Notes: generated from the sequence alone by a model not told the origin. Positions 28,088-36,804 are shown, counted from the stretch's first letter. The stretch is 64,000 bases of DNA from Erythrobacter sp. (GCF_011765465.1 NZ_CP050265.1:1736001-1800000); one strand, 5' to 3'. Made by a program: numbers and translations.

Positions 28088-28272
28088 CGACGAATCCGAC
28101 CCGCCCCTGCCCGATCTGCCGCAAGCCCCGAAGCGCCGATTTCGCCCCCTTCTGCTCGCAGCGCTGCAAGGACCGCGACCTCGCCCAGTGGTTCGGCGAC
28201 GGCTATGCCGTGCCCGGCCGCCCGGCGCTTCCCGAAGAACTCGCCGAGCGCAACTGGGACGAGCAGGACTGA
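28084..28272 (+). CDS. yacG: DNA gyrase inhibitor YacG
   Basis: A 62-residue zinc-finger protein. C9-x2-C12 and C24-x3-C28 form the single Zn site; FCSQRCKDRDLAQWFGDGYAVPG is the family block. YacG binds GyrB and blocks DNA binding by gyrase. The ATG overlaps the preceding stop (ATGA), so it is translationally coupled at the end of the infA-maf unit. Confidence 0.95.
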   Translation: MTTNPTRPCPICRKPRSADFAPFCSQRCKDRDLAQWFGDGYAVPGRPALPEELAERNWDEQD

Positions 28273-28379
28273 ACCTTCCGCGCAGAGGAATTTGCCTCTT
28301 GCCAAGGCGGCTGCCTTGTCCCATAGGCCCGCTCTCATTCGCTCGCCGGCATGGTTTCCATGTCGCCGCGGAGTAGAAA

Positions 28380-28455
28380 GCCCAAGTAGCTCAGTTGGTA
28401 GAGCATACGACTGAAAATCGTAGTGTCGGTGGTTCGATTCCGCCCTTGGGCACCA
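28380..28455 (+). tRNA. tRNA-Phe (GAA)
   Basis: A full 76-base cloverleaf: acceptor GCCCAAG/CTTGGGC, D stem GCTC/GAGC, anticodon stem TACGA/TCGTA with loop CTGAAAA (anticodon GAA), T stem GGTGG/CCGCC with TTCGATT loop, and an encoded CCA end at 28453-28455. All stems pair perfectly. Confidence 0.97.
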
Positions 28456-28490
28456 CTCCCCTCCCTGACGCGAGGCCCTTGCACAGCATC

Positions 28491-29291
28491 ATGTCCCGCC
28501 GCACCAAGATCTACGAAGGCAAGGCCAAGATCCTCTACGAAGGGCCCGAGCCCGGCACGCTCATCCAGTATTTCAAGGACGATGCGACCGCCTTCAACGC
28601 GGAGAAGAAGGGCACGATCAGCGGCAAGGGCGTGATCAACAACCGCATCAGCGAACACGTCTTCACCCGGCTCGCCCATATCGGCATCCCGACCCATTTC
28701 ATCCGCCGCCTCAATATGCGCGAGCAGTTGATCCGCCAGTGCGAGATCATCCCGATCGAGGTCGTGGTGCGCAACGTCGCGGCGGGGTCGATTTCCAAGC
28801 GGCTCGGGATCGAGGAGGGCGAGCCCCTCCCCCACACGCTGATCGAATATTACTACAAGGACGATGCGCTGGGCGATCCGCTTATCGCCGAGGAACACAT
28901 CGCCTGTTTCAACTGGGCCAGCAACGAGGAGATGCACGACATTTCCTCGATGGCGATCCGTGTGAACGATTTCCTGTGCGGGATGTTCGCCGCGATCGAC
29001 ATCCGCCTGGTCGATTTCAAGCTCGAGTTCGGGCGGCTCTACGACGGCGATTACAGCCGCGTGATCCTCGCCGATGAAATCAGCCCTGACGGCTGCCGGC
29101 TGTGGGACATGAGCACGGGCGAAAAGCTCGACAAGGACCGCTTTCGCCGCGATCTCGGCGGCGAGGAAGAGGCTTACCGCGAAGTCGCCCGGCGGCTCGG
29201 CCTGCTGGCGGGCGAGGATAACGGGCCGGGCGAAGTGCTCGACCTGTCGACCCACCGCTCGCGCCTGCGCACGCCCCCGCCCAAGAAATAA
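28491..29291 (+). CDS. purC: Phosphoribosylaminoimidazole-succinocarboxamide synthase
   Basis: A 266-residue SAICAR synthetase, joining CAIR and aspartate with ATP in purine synthesis. [14 protein letters not shown] is the nucleotide-binding start; [21 protein letters not shown] and [10 protein letters not shown]...[15 protein letters not shown] are diagnostic. The ATG at 28491 is 35 bases after tRNA-Phe, and the two may share a transcript. purS-purQ lie 3 kb away beyond a TonB receptor gene. Confidence 0.96.
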   Translation: MSRRTKIYEGKAKILYEGPEPGTLIQYFKDDATAFNAEKKGTISGKGVINNRISEHVFTRLAHIGIPTHFIRRLNMREQLIRQCEIIPIEVVVRNVAAGSISKRLGIEEGEPLPHTLIEYYYKDDALGDPLIAEEHIACFNWASNEEMHDISSMAIRVNDFLCGMFAAIDIRLVDFKLEFGRLYDGDYSRVILADEISPDGCRLWDMSTGEKLDKDRFRRDLGGEEEAYREVARRLGLLAGEDNGPGEVLDLSTHRSRLRTPPPKK

Positions 29292-29677
29292 CCCCGTCCT
29301 GCGCGCGGGGTCGAACCGCGCCTGACGCCGCCGGGCCGCTCGCTCGCCCTGCCCGATTGACGGGCAGCAGCAACAAGGCCGAGCGGACGCCTTGGCGCTG
29401 CCACCAATGCGTACCGCGAAAGCGGGCAGTCAGACGAGCAGGGCCGGTGTGCCGCTTTGCGCGGCAGTGCTTCAGGAACGGGCAGGCGCACCGGGCCAAA
29501 GTGAGCGGTCGCGCACTCGCTTCGGCCCGAAAACTCGCCATGCTCGCGAATCGAGCAGGCGGATCGTCGTGATCGATGCCCGTTCTCCGGGCAGCTCGCG
29601 CAGCGCCGGCAAGAGGATGCCGCGATTCGTGCCGCGTCCCGGCAACCGCGCGCCGTCCTTGCCCGCGGTTTGCGCAC
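29292..29677. other. Long intergenic region without recognised gene
   Basis: Nearly 390 bases between purC and the terminator of the TonB receptor gene. Open frames here have no recognisable protein sequence. A small CCCCG/CGGGG inverted repeat just after the purC stop could aid termination. I see nothing else supportable. Confidence 0.5.
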
Positions 29678-29713
29678 AAAAAAGGGGCCGGCAAGTCGCC
29701 TCTTGCCAGCCCC
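29678..29713 (-). terminator. Rho-independent terminator of the second TonB receptor gene
   Basis: Read on the minus strand: GGGGC, one mismatch, GGCAAG stem, a 6-base loop, the complementary CTTGCC...GCCCC arm, then six T residues. It lies 56 bases past the receptor stop codon. Confidence 0.88.
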
Positions 29714-29768
29714 CATTCTGATAATCGGGTCCGGGTTCGAAGCCCGTCCCCCCTCTCGTTGTGCCCCC

Positions 29769-31979
29769 TTAGTAATCGACTCCGAAGGAAACGCCAATAA
29801 TGCGCGGGTCGTTCACGAAGGCGGTGAGGTTGTTGAAGTCGACCGCGCCGAGGATGTTGTCCTCGTTGGTGATGTTGCGCGCGAAGAGGGCAAGCTCCCA
29901 CTGGCCGTCATTGCCGGCATAGCCGACGCGCAGACCGCCCTCGATCCGGCTGTCGGCGTTGAACTCGGCGCTTTCGTAGAGGAAGAAATTCGTCTCGCCG
30001 AGGTAGATCCAGTCGGTGAAGACGAAGAACTCGCCCGAATCGCCCACCGGCACGCCATAACGCGCGGTGAAGTCGCCGCTCCATTCGGGCGCGTTGGGGA
30101 AGGGGTTGCCGTCCACCAGCGCGCGGGTCGCGCCGCCGAGATTCACCGTCGGGTCGAGCACGGTGCACTGCGCGCACACACCGACCGCGAGATTGGGATC
30201 GTTGATCTGCGTGTCGTTGTAGGCGACGCCGAGCGTCAGGGTGAGGTTCGGCGTCGGCTGGAACGCGGTGTCGAATTCGAAGCCCCACGCCTCGCCTTCG
30301 TTCGCGTTGATCAGTTGGACGAGATTGCCCGCCCCGCCGACCGCGGTGAACTGCGGGTCCTCGACCGTGTAATAGAACGCCGCGCCGTTGATGCGCACCT
30401 TGCGGTCGGCGAACTCGGACTTGAAGCCCGCTTCGTAGCTGGTGATATTCTCCGACTGCGCGACCGAGGGCGCGGCGAAGAAGGCGACGTCTCGGCCCTG
30501 GATGGTCGGCGCGCGGAAGGCATTGGCGACGCGGGCATAGACGCTGGTCGTGTCGGTCACGTCGGCGAACAGGCTGATGTCCCAGTCGATATTGTCGTCC
30601 TGCACGTTGACCGGCTGGAGCGGCGCGCCCGAGCGCACGAAGAAGTCCTTTTCATCGTCGGTGTAGCGCAGGCCCGCGGTCACGCGCAGCGCCTCCGTCA
30701 GCTCGTAGCTCGCCTGCCCGAACACAGCCCAGGCGGTGTTGGTGTGGTTGACGGTGACGGGCGGCGGGAAGGTGAAGCCCACGGTCGTCACGTCGAAATC
30801 GCTGTCGAAGAGGAACGCACCGACCTGCCATGACAGCGGCCCGTCGCCGTTCGAGGCGAGGCGCACTTCGTGGGTGAATTGTTCGAGGTCGATCGAATCC
30901 TGCGTGTCCGAGGGGAAGGGAATGAAGCCCGGGCCCGTCACGAGGTTGCCCCCGTCGATGTCGCCGCGGCTGAAGCCTTCGGACGTCCAGTAGCTGGTGA
31001 TCGAGGTCAGGGTGGCGAAATCGAATTCGTAGGAACCGTTCAGCGTCGCGCCGAACTGGTTGTATTCGGCCGGGTTGCCGCCGCCCGCATCGTAGAACAC
31101 GGTGTCGCGGTCGTAGTTCTGGTTGAGCTCGTTGCTGCCGGGCGACAGGACGTTCGCGCGGAAGAAGGTCGAGGAGCCCTTGAGGTCGCGGAAATTGACC
31201 TGTGCGAGGATTTCGCTGCGCTCGTCCGGAGTCCACAGCAGCTGGCCGCGCACCGCGAAATCGGTGAACCCGCCGAGCGCGTTCTCCTCGCCGGTGAAGC
31301 CGTTGTCGATCCAGTCGCCGCGGCGCTGGAGCTGGGCCGACACGCGGAAGGCCAGCGTGTCCTCGACGATCGCCCCGCCGACCGCTCCGTTCAGCGACAG
31401 CGTGTCGAGCGAGGCGAAGGAAACGCTCGCCTGCACGTCGCTTTCGAAGCCGGGCTTGACCGTCTCGATCTTGACGATGCCCGCCGGGGTGTTGCGGCCG
31501 AACAGCGTGCCCTGCGGCCCGCGCAGCACTTCGACGCGCTCGACATCGAACAGCGGGAAGCTTTTCAGCGTCACGTTCTCGAGCACGATCTCGTCGAGGA
31601 TGACCGAAACCGGCTGCGAGGCGGCGAGGTCGAAATCGGTGTTGCCGAGCCCGCGGATGTAGAAGCGCGGGGCGACGCGCCCGTTCGAGCTTTCGACGTT
31701 GAGGCCGGGCGCGGCGCCGGCGAGCGCGGTCGTGTCGGCGGAGCCGGAGAAGATGAGGTCGATGCGGCCTTCGTCGAGGATGTCGGCGGAAACGGCGACG
31801 TCCTGCAGGCTTTCCTCGCGGCGGTTGGCGGTGACGATGATGGTCGGAAGCTCGCCTTGTGCGGCTTCGGCCGTTTCATTGTCCTGCGCCGCGGCCGGGG
31901 CGGCAAGGCCGAACGCGGCGGCGGAAATCAGGCTTGTCGAGGCCCACAGGGCGCGGCGGAACGGAACAGGCTGTGACAT
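29769..31979 (-). CDS. TonB-dependent receptor
   Basis: A 736-residue outer-membrane receptor. The signal peptide (1-31) ends in AAPAAAQ. A TonB-box-like PTIIVTANRREESLQDV (about 45-61) leads into the plug, with RFYIRGLGNTDFD and VERVEVLRGPQGTLFGRNTPAG. The barrel ends in aromatic GVSFGVDY, as required for assembly. The plug type is that of the large sphingomonad family taking up siderophores, glycans or aromatics; the ligand cannot be called. The 270-base region upstream, before purS, holds no obvious riboswitch. Confidence 0.93.
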   Translation of the reverse strand: MSQPVPFRRALWASTSLISAAAFGLAAPAAAQDNETAEAAQGELPTIIVTANRREESLQDVAVSADILDEGRIDLIFSGSADTTALAGAAPGLNVESSNGRVAPRFYIRGLGNTDFDLAASQPVSVILDEIVLENVTLKSFPLFDVERVEVLRGPQGTLFGRNTPAGIVKIETVKPGFESDVQASVSFASLDTLSLNGAVGGAIVEDTLAFRVSAQLQRRGDWIDNGFTGEENALGGFTDFAVRGQLLWTPDERSEILAQVNFRDLKGSSTFFRANVLSPGSNELNQNYDRDTVFYDAGGGNPAEYNQFGATLNGSYEFDFATLTSITSYWTSEGFSRGDIDGGNLVTGPGFIPFPSDTQDSIDLEQFTHEVRLASNGDGPLSWQVGAFLFDSDFDVTTVGFTFPPPVTVNHTNTAWAVFGQASYELTEALRVTAGLRYTDDEKDFFVRSGAPLQPVNVQDDNIDWDISLFADVTDTTSVYARVANAFRAPTIQGRDVAFFAAPSVAQSENITSYEAGFKSEFADRKVRINGAAFYYTVEDPQFTAVGGAGNLVQLINANEGEAWGFEFDTAFQPTPNLTLTLGVAYNDTQINDPNLAVGVCAQCTVLDPTVNLGGATRALVDGNPFPNAPEWSGDFTARYGVPVGDSGEFFVFTDWIYLGETNFFLYESAEFNADSRIEGGLRVGYAGNDGQWELALFARNITNEDNILGAVDFNNLTAFVNDPRIIGVSFGVDY

Positions 31980-32249
31980 CGTGGAAATTCCCCTTGCTTG
32001 TCACATGGAGAGGCGGTGACGCCTTACGCGCTGGCAGGTTTGCGCGATTCTGGCGAGATGCTGCAGCGCATCAATGACGGACAAGCGGCGTTTGCGCGTC
32101 ATTCTCGCGTCACCTGTGGCAATCCGGTTACATTTGTTAATATCTGCGCGCCGCCTCCCGAACCGGGGAGAGACACCGCAAAACCCCTCCCACTCGCGCT
32201 CTTGCCTCGCTATAGGCCGCCCCACCACTCGCAGTCGCAGGAACAGCCC

Positions 32250-32492
32250 ATGAAAGTCCGCATCCTCGTCCGTCTCAAGCCCGGCGTGCTCGATCCGCAG
32301 GGTCGCGCGGTGCATCATGCATTGGACGGGCTCGGCTTCACCGGAGTCGAGGACGTGCGCGTGGGCCGGATGATCGAACTGGAGGTCGCGGAAGGGACCA
32401 GCGACGAGACGCTGGCGAAGATGTGCGAACAACTGCTCGCCAACATGGTGATCGAGGATTACGCGATCGAGCATATCGGGGAGCGCGGCTGA
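32250..32492 (+). CDS. purS: Phosphoribosylformylglycinamidine synthase subunit PurS
   Basis: An 80-residue PurS, the small bridging subunit of the three-part FGAM synthase (PurS/PurQ/PurL). [20 protein letters not shown] and a conserved [14 protein letters not shown] core are typical. Its stop overlaps the purQ start (TGATG). purL is not in this window. Confidence 0.95.
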   Translation: MKVRILVRLKPGVLDPQGRAVHHALDGLGFTGVEDVRVGRMIELEVAEGTSDETLAKMCEQLLANMVIEDYAIEHIGERG

Positions 32493-33181
32493 TGGGCTTT
32501 CGCGCAGGGGTCGTCACCTTTCCCGGCTCGAACTGCGACCGGGACATGGCCGTGGCGCTCGAAAAGGTGTCGGGCGAAAAGGCGATCCGCATCTGGCACG
32601 GCGATGCAAGCCTGCCCGAAAATCTCGACCTGATCGCGCTGCCGGGCGGCTTTTCCTATGGCGACTACCTGCGTTCGGGCGCGATGGCCGCGAAAAGCCC
32701 GATCCTGCGCGCCGTTGTCGAAGCCGCCGGGCGCGGCGTTCCGGTGCTGGGCGTGTGCAACGGCTTTCAAGTGCTGACCGAGGCGGGCCTGCTGCCCGGC
32801 GCGCTGATGCGCAATGCCAACCAGACCTTCATCTGCCGCACCGTGCCGCTGACGGTCGAGAACGCCTCCAGCCCCTTCACCCGCGGCTATGACAAGGGCG
32901 AGACGATCCGCATCCCCGTCGCGCATCACGACGGCAATTATTTCGCGGACGAAGACACGCTCGACCGGCTCGAAGGCGAAGGCCGCGTCGCGTTCCGCTA
33001 CGGCGAGACCTGCAACGGCTCGCGCCGCGACATCGCCGGGGTGCTGAGCGAGAACGGGCGGGTGCTCGGCATGATGCCGCATCCCGAACGCGCGATCGAG
33101 CCTGCGAGCCATCCCTCGCTCGGCGGGGACGACGGACGGCGGCTGTTCGAAGGGCTGATCGGCGCGCTCGCTACTGCCTGA
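32492..33181 (+). CDS. purQ: Phosphoribosylformylglycinamidine synthase subunit PurQ
   Basis: A 229-residue class I glutamine amidotransferase that feeds ammonia to PurL. The nucleophile is Cys89 (VCNGFQ), and His197 and Glu199 (PHPER) complete the triad. [12 protein letters not shown] at the start and [12 protein letters not shown] are PurQ-specific. It is translationally coupled to purS and converges on the GGDEF-EAL gene 17 bases away. Confidence 0.96.
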   Translation: MGFRAGVVTFPGSNCDRDMAVALEKVSGEKAIRIWHGDASLPENLDLIALPGGFSYGDYLRSGAMAAKSPILRAVVEAAGRGVPVLGVCNGFQVLTEAGLLPGALMRNANQTFICRTVPLTVENASSPFTRGYDKGETIRIPVAHHDGNYFADEDTLDRLEGEGRVAFRYGETCNGSRRDIAGVLSENGRVLGMMPHPERAIEPASHPSLGGDDGRRLFEGLIGALATA

Positions 33182-33198
33182 ACCTTTGCGGCCCGACG

Positions 33199-35610
33199 TC
33201 AGGCGCGGATGCGGCGCTGGCTCCTGAACAGGCGGCGCGCTTCCTCGTTCGACATCGGGCGGCCGAAATAGAAGCCCTGGATCTTGTCGCAGCCCAGGTT
33301 GCGGATGAGCGCGGCTTCCTCGGCATTCTCGACCCCTTCGGCGGTGGTCGTCATGTCGAGGCTCTTCGCCATCGCCACCACGGCGTTGATGATCGCGAGG
33401 CTTTCATTATTCCCCTGCGCCGCGCCCTGGACGAAGCTGCGGTCGACCTTGATCGTCGAGAACCGCAGCTTCCGCAAATAGCCGAGCGAGGAATAGCCGG
33501 TCCCGAAATCGTCCAATGCGACCGAACAGCCCAGCGCCATGACCTGTTCGAGCGCGTTCCTCGCGACGCTCGCATCGCGCAGGAAAATGCTTTCGGTGAC
33601 TTCGACCTCGAGCCTTTCGGGGCGCAGGCCCGAGGCGGCGAGCGCGTCCACGACATCCTGGTGGAAATCGGGTTCTAGCAATTGCTCGGGCGAGACGTTG
33701 ACGTTGACCTTGACGTCCTCGGGCCATTCGCGCGCTTCCATGCACGCCTGGCGCAGCACCCACTTGCCGATCGGGACGATCAGGCGCGTGTCCTCCGCGA
33801 GCGGGATGAACTTGCCCGGGCTGACGAAGCCGTGCTCGGACGAATTCCAGCGCACCAGCGCCTCGAAGCTGACCACGTGTTCGCTGCGCGCATCGACCAC
33901 CGGCTGGTAGTGGAGCACGAATTCGTCGAGCCCCAGCGCCTTGCGCATCGCCACCTCGAGCTGGCGACGCTCTTCGGCCGATGCGTGCAGGACCGGTTCG
34001 AAACGGCAATGCTCGCCCCCGCCGATGTCCTTCGCCTGGTAGAGCGCGAGGTCGGCGTTGCGCATCAGCTCCTCGACCGTCTTGCCGTCGCGCGGGCCGA
34101 TCGCGGAGCCGACGCTCGCCCCGACGTAAAGCGTGTGCTGTTCGACCTGGTAGGGCTCGGACAAGGTCTCGATCACCCGCCGCGCGACCGTGCCGACGAG
34201 TTCGCGGTCGCTCGCATCGCGGATGACGATGGCGAATTCGTCCCCGCCGAGACGGCCGCACATGAGCTCCTCGTTCATGAGCCCCTTGAGCCGCGCGGAG
34301 ACCTGCGCGAGCAGCTTGTCGCCCGTCATGTGGCCGAGCGAATCGTTGACCGCCTTGAAGCGGTCGAGATCGACCATCAGCAGCGCGCAGCGCGAGCGCC
34401 ATTGCTCGGCATAGCGCAGCGCCTCGCCCAGCGCCTCGGTGAGCTGGAGGCGGTTGGGCAATTGGGTGAGCGTGTCGTAGCGCGCGAGATAGGCGATCTT
34501 TTCCGACGACTGGCGCTGCTCGGTGACGTCCGAGCCGACCCCGCGGAAGCCGTCGAACCGCCCGCGCTCGTCGCGCATCGGCGTGCCCGACAATTCCCAC
34601 CAGCGCTTCTCGCCCTGGATCGTGACCTCGACCAGCAGGTTGGAGAAGCTCTCGCGGTTCTTTAGCTTGTCGGCGAGTTCGTGGAGGCTTTCGGGAAAGC
34701 GCCCCTCGCCCCAGCGCCCGCCCGTGACCAGTTCGAGCAGCGGCTTGCCCGTCACCGCAGCCTGCGTCGTGCCCAGCGCGAAGGCGAAGCGCGGGCTGAC
34801 CGAGCGCAACTTCCTCGCGGTGTCCACCTCCCACAGCCAGTCGGCCTCGTTCTCCTCGAATTCGCGCAGCAGCAGCGAGACGACCTCCTCCTTTTCCGCG
34901 ACCGCCGCTTCGGCGAGGCGAGCGATGAGGTATTGCCGACCGGTCTCGATCGAACCGATGACCGTGACGATGGTGAAGACGACCGAGACGACCATGGTGA
35001 GCCATTCGCCCGCGATGGCGAGCGCCAGCGCCGTGCCCGTGCCGACGATGACCGCAAAGACCACCACGCCCAGCGGGGCGGCGGTGTTGAAGAACACGCC
35101 GCCGGTGATGAGAATCGCGAGGATATAGAGCATCGCTCCGAACGCGCCGGGCGATCCGAACTGGCCGAAGCCGACCACGGCGCCGGCCCACAGCAGCCCG
35201 GAAATCGCCGGGGTGAGCGTCTGGCGATTGAATTCGCTGGTCGTTATCCGGCGGTGCTCGACATCGCCGAGCGAGCGGTCGAACGCCGCCCCCCGGACAT
35301 GGACGAAGGCCAGCGCCGCCATCCACAGCGCGATCCACACGAAAGGCACGCTGTCGCGATAAAGCACCGCGACGAAGAGCGCGAAAAGGGCGTGCGAATA
35401 GGAGCGCAGGAAAGTCAGCCCGGAGAGCGCGGAATACTGGAGCCCTCTCAGCCGCGCCCATTCGGCCCCGCCGCGGTCGGAAAGGCCGAGCACGGCCGCA
35501 GCCGTCAGTCCGGGTATCGCCGGCTGGGATTGGGATGATGACTGCTCGCTCACGGCCACCGCGATTAACCGAGAAAGGTTAGAGGCCAGTAAAGCAAGCG
35601 GGCTTTTCAC
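33199..35610 (-). CDS. Membrane GGDEF-EAL protein (c-di-GMP turnover)
   Basis: An 803-residue protein. Residues about 60-225 hold several hydrophobic helices; a PAS-like region (about 245-370, ending GFRGVGSDVTEQR) follows. The GGDEF domain has an intact GGDEF at 455-459, and the EAL domain has EAL at 583-585 with DDFGTGYSSL and KVDRSFV, so both diguanylate cyclase and phosphodiesterase sites look complete. The net activity cannot be predicted. It diverges, with a 181-base gap, from the PYP cluster, raising the possibility of a link between c-di-GMP and light. A GTG codon about 20 residues in is an alternative start. Confidence 0.92.
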   Translation of the reverse strand: MKSPLALLASNLSRLIAVAVSEQSSSQSQPAIPGLTAAAVLGLSDRGGAEWARLRGLQYSALSGLTFLRSYSHALFALFVAVLYRDSVPFVWIALWMAALAFVHVRGAAFDRSLGDVEHRRITTSEFNRQTLTPAISGLLWAGAVVGFGQFGSPGAFGAMLYILAILITGGVFFNTAAPLGVVVFAVIVGTGTALALAIAGEWLTMVVSVVFTIVTVIGSIETGRQYLIARLAEAAVAEKEEVVSLLLREFEENEADWLWEVDTARKLRSVSPRFAFALGTTQAAVTGKPLLELVTGGRWGEGRFPESLHELADKLKNRESFSNLLVEVTIQGEKRWWELSGTPMRDERGRFDGFRGVGSDVTEQRQSSEKIAYLARYDTLTQLPNRLQLTEALGEALRYAEQWRSRCALLMVDLDRFKAVNDSLGHMTGDKLLAQVSARLKGLMNEELMCGRLGGDEFAIVIRDASDRELVGTVARRVIETLSEPYQVEQHTLYVGASVGSAIGPRDGKTVEELMRNADLALYQAKDIGGGEHCRFEPVLHASAEERRQLEVAMRKALGLDEFVLHYQPVVDARSEHVVSFEALVRWNSSEHGFVSPGKFIPLAEDTRLIVPIGKWVLRQACMEAREWPEDVKVNVNVSPEQLLEPDFHQDVVDALAASGLRPERLEVEVTESIFLRDASVARNALEQVMALGCSVALDDFGTGYSSLGYLRKLRFSTIKVDRSFVQGAAQGNNESLAIINAVVAMAKSLDMTTTAEGVENAEEAALIRNLGCDKIQGFYFGRPMSNEEARRLFRSQRRIRA

Positions 35611-35755
35611 AAGCGGGCGGCCGGAGTCGCAGGCCGGCTTTTGCGCCCGCTGCGAACCTGCGCGCCGGGTTTTCCCGCGGCCCGGCGCGAGGCCCGTATT
35701 TTCCCCCGCCTTGCCCGCGCCGCGATCTTAACCGCCCTCATCCATCACCCTTTCC

Positions 35756-35772
35756 GACATTGCGACAATGTC
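35756..35772. promoter_or_regulatory. Perfect interrupted palindrome upstream of the PYP cluster
   Basis: GACATTG-CGA-CAATGTC is a perfect 7-bp dyad with a 3-base centre, ending 19 bases before the first gene of the PYP cluster and inside the 181-base divergent region shared with the GGDEF-EAL gene. The form suits a dimeric repressor; the factor is unknown. Confidence 0.55.
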
Positions 35773-35791
35773 CAACGAAAGGAGAGTGAAC

Positions 35792-36091
35792 ATGACCGAA
35801 CCACTGACGGGATCGTCCGGCAATCTTGCGGAAATGCTCGAGAGCCTCGAAGCGCAGCTGGTCGCGCTCTACGAGGAAAAGCAGGCCGCAGGGTCCGACG
35901 GGGCCGAAATCGCCGCCATGCGCGAAAGCCTCGCCAGTCTCGAAGCACAGATCGTCGAACTCTACCGCGAGAAGGAAGAGCTGTCGCGCCCCGAGGGCGT
36001 GCTCGCGCAGAAGGACGAGACGATCGCCAATCTCGAGGCGCAGATCGTCGAACTCTACCGCGAGAAGCAGGAAACCGCCCTCGCGGCGTGA
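35792..36091 (+). CDS. Small protein of three 31-residue coiled-coil repeats
   Basis: A 99-residue hydrophilic protein with LEAQ(L/I)V(A/E)LY(E/R)EK at residues 19, 50 and 81, a strict 31-residue period. Leu/Ile spacing and charged flanks predict a helical coiled coil and oligomerisation. There is no membrane segment or signal peptide. The ATG at 35792 is set by AAGGAGAG; an upstream in-frame ATG at 35768 lacks a site and overlaps the palindrome. I do not recognise the family. It is the first gene of the PYP cluster, so an adaptor or scaffold for the light sensor is a reasonable guess. Confidence 0.8.
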   Translation: MTEPLTGSSGNLAEMLESLEAQLVALYEEKQAAGSDGAEIAAMRESLASLEAQIVELYREKEELSRPEGVLAQKDETIANLEAQIVELYREKQETALAA

Positions 36092-36391
36092 GCGCCCGCG
36101 GGAGCCCCGCGTGCCCGCCACCCCGTGACGCCTGCGCCGCCCGGCTTCCTGCAGAGGATAACGGCCAGCGCCGGGCCACCGAAGGTCGCCGATGGCAATC
36201 CCTCTCCGCCGCTGCGCGAAGGAGGGACCGGCTTTGCGGCATCCTTCCTCGGCGCGCCGACCCGCTTTTCCGGGTCCGGGGCGTCCCAAGACCGTGTCCC
36301 GACAGGTCGATCATGCCGGCCCATCATGTCGCGACAGCCATGACGTAACCAATCCCCAACCCCGAAGCCCAACCTGAATACGAGGAGAAGA
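36092..36391. other. Intergenic region upstream of pyp
   Basis: Three hundred bases with no convincing gene. It holds a repeated TGTC-CGACA element near the 3' end (listed separately) and an ACCCG/CGGGT inverted repeat near 36260-36275. A separate pyp promoter here would let the abundant photoreceptor be made independently of the coiled-coil gene. No clear -10/-35 pair was identified. Confidence 0.45.
36295..36336. promoter_or_regulatory. Paired TGTC(C/G)CGACA elements upstream of pyp
   Basis: TGTCCCGACAG begins at 36295 and TGTCGCGACAG at 36327, 32 bases apart, which is close to three helical turns. The second copy contains the perfect palindrome TGTCGCGACA. They lie 56-97 bases before the pyp start. 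The arrangement suits cooperative binding of a dimeric regulator. Confidence 0.45.
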
Positions 36392-36763
36392 ATGATGTCT
36401 TTCGTTACCGCCGAAATCGATTCCGGCCTTGCCACCCTCTCGCGCGAAGCGGCCGATGCCGCCGACTTCGGCATCGTCAAGGTCGACGACGAGGGCAAGA
36501 TCGAACTCTACAACAAGTACGAGGCCGAACTCGCCGGCGTCACCCCCGCGGCGGCCGAGGGCCGCAACTTCTTCACCGAGATCGCGCCCTGCACCAACAA
36601 CAAGCTGTTCCACGGCCGTTTCAAGTCGGGTGTCGAAGCCGACGAGCTCGACACCGAATTCAACTACACCTTCACCTACAAGCTGCGCCCGACCAACGTC
36701 GCGATCCGCCTGAAGCGCGACAAGGAAAGCAAGTCGAACTGGGTCTTCGTCAAGAAGAAGTGA
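36392..36763 (+). CDS. pyp: Photoactive yellow protein
   Basis: A 123-residue PAS-fold blue-light receptor. In the characterised family p-coumaric acid is thioester-bound to one Cys; here that is Cys67 in RNFFTEIAPCT. Tyr40 and Glu44, equivalents of Halorhodospira Tyr42 and Glu46 that hold the chromophore phenolate, are kept. The Thr50 position is Ala48, Arg52 is Val50 and Met100 is Leu98. FNYTFTY and the WVFVKK end match the family. Ribosome-site spacing slightly favours the second ATG (36395), which would shift numbers by one. Ammonia-lyase and ligase-like genes for the chromophore follow. Confidence 0.95.
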   Translation: MMSFVTAEIDSGLATLSREAADAADFGIVKVDDEGKIELYNKYEAELAGVTPAAAEGRNFFTEIAPCTNNKLFHGRFKSGVEADELDTEFNYTFTYKLRPTNVAIRLKRDKESKSNWVFVKKK

Positions 36764-36778
36764 TCCACCGGCAACCGA

Positions 36779-36804
36779 CCGGGCCGCCTCGCGGGGCGGC
36801 CCGG
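36779..36804 (+). terminator. GC hairpin between pyp and the CheA/CheW-like gene
   Basis: A perfect 10-bp stem, CCGGGCCGCC with GGCGGCCCGG, and a 6-base loop, starting 16 bases after the pyp stop. There is no T tract, so it is more likely an attenuator or mRNA 3'-end stabiliser, letting pyp be expressed above the downstream genes. Confidence 0.5.

Noticed and set aside
29725..29750. A GGGTTCGAAGCCC stretch near a CTGATAA, resembling the T arm and anticodon loop of a tRNA-Ile remnant
   Set aside because: The anticodon stem does not pair, no acceptor or D arm is found, and the T-arm likeness comes from a short self-complementary sequence.
36092..36391. A PpsR/CrtJ-type light-regulator site upstream of pyp
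   Set aside because: The TGTC/GACA half-sites are only 2 bases apart, not the TGT-N12-ACA spacing of PpsR, and no photosynthesis genes are in the window.
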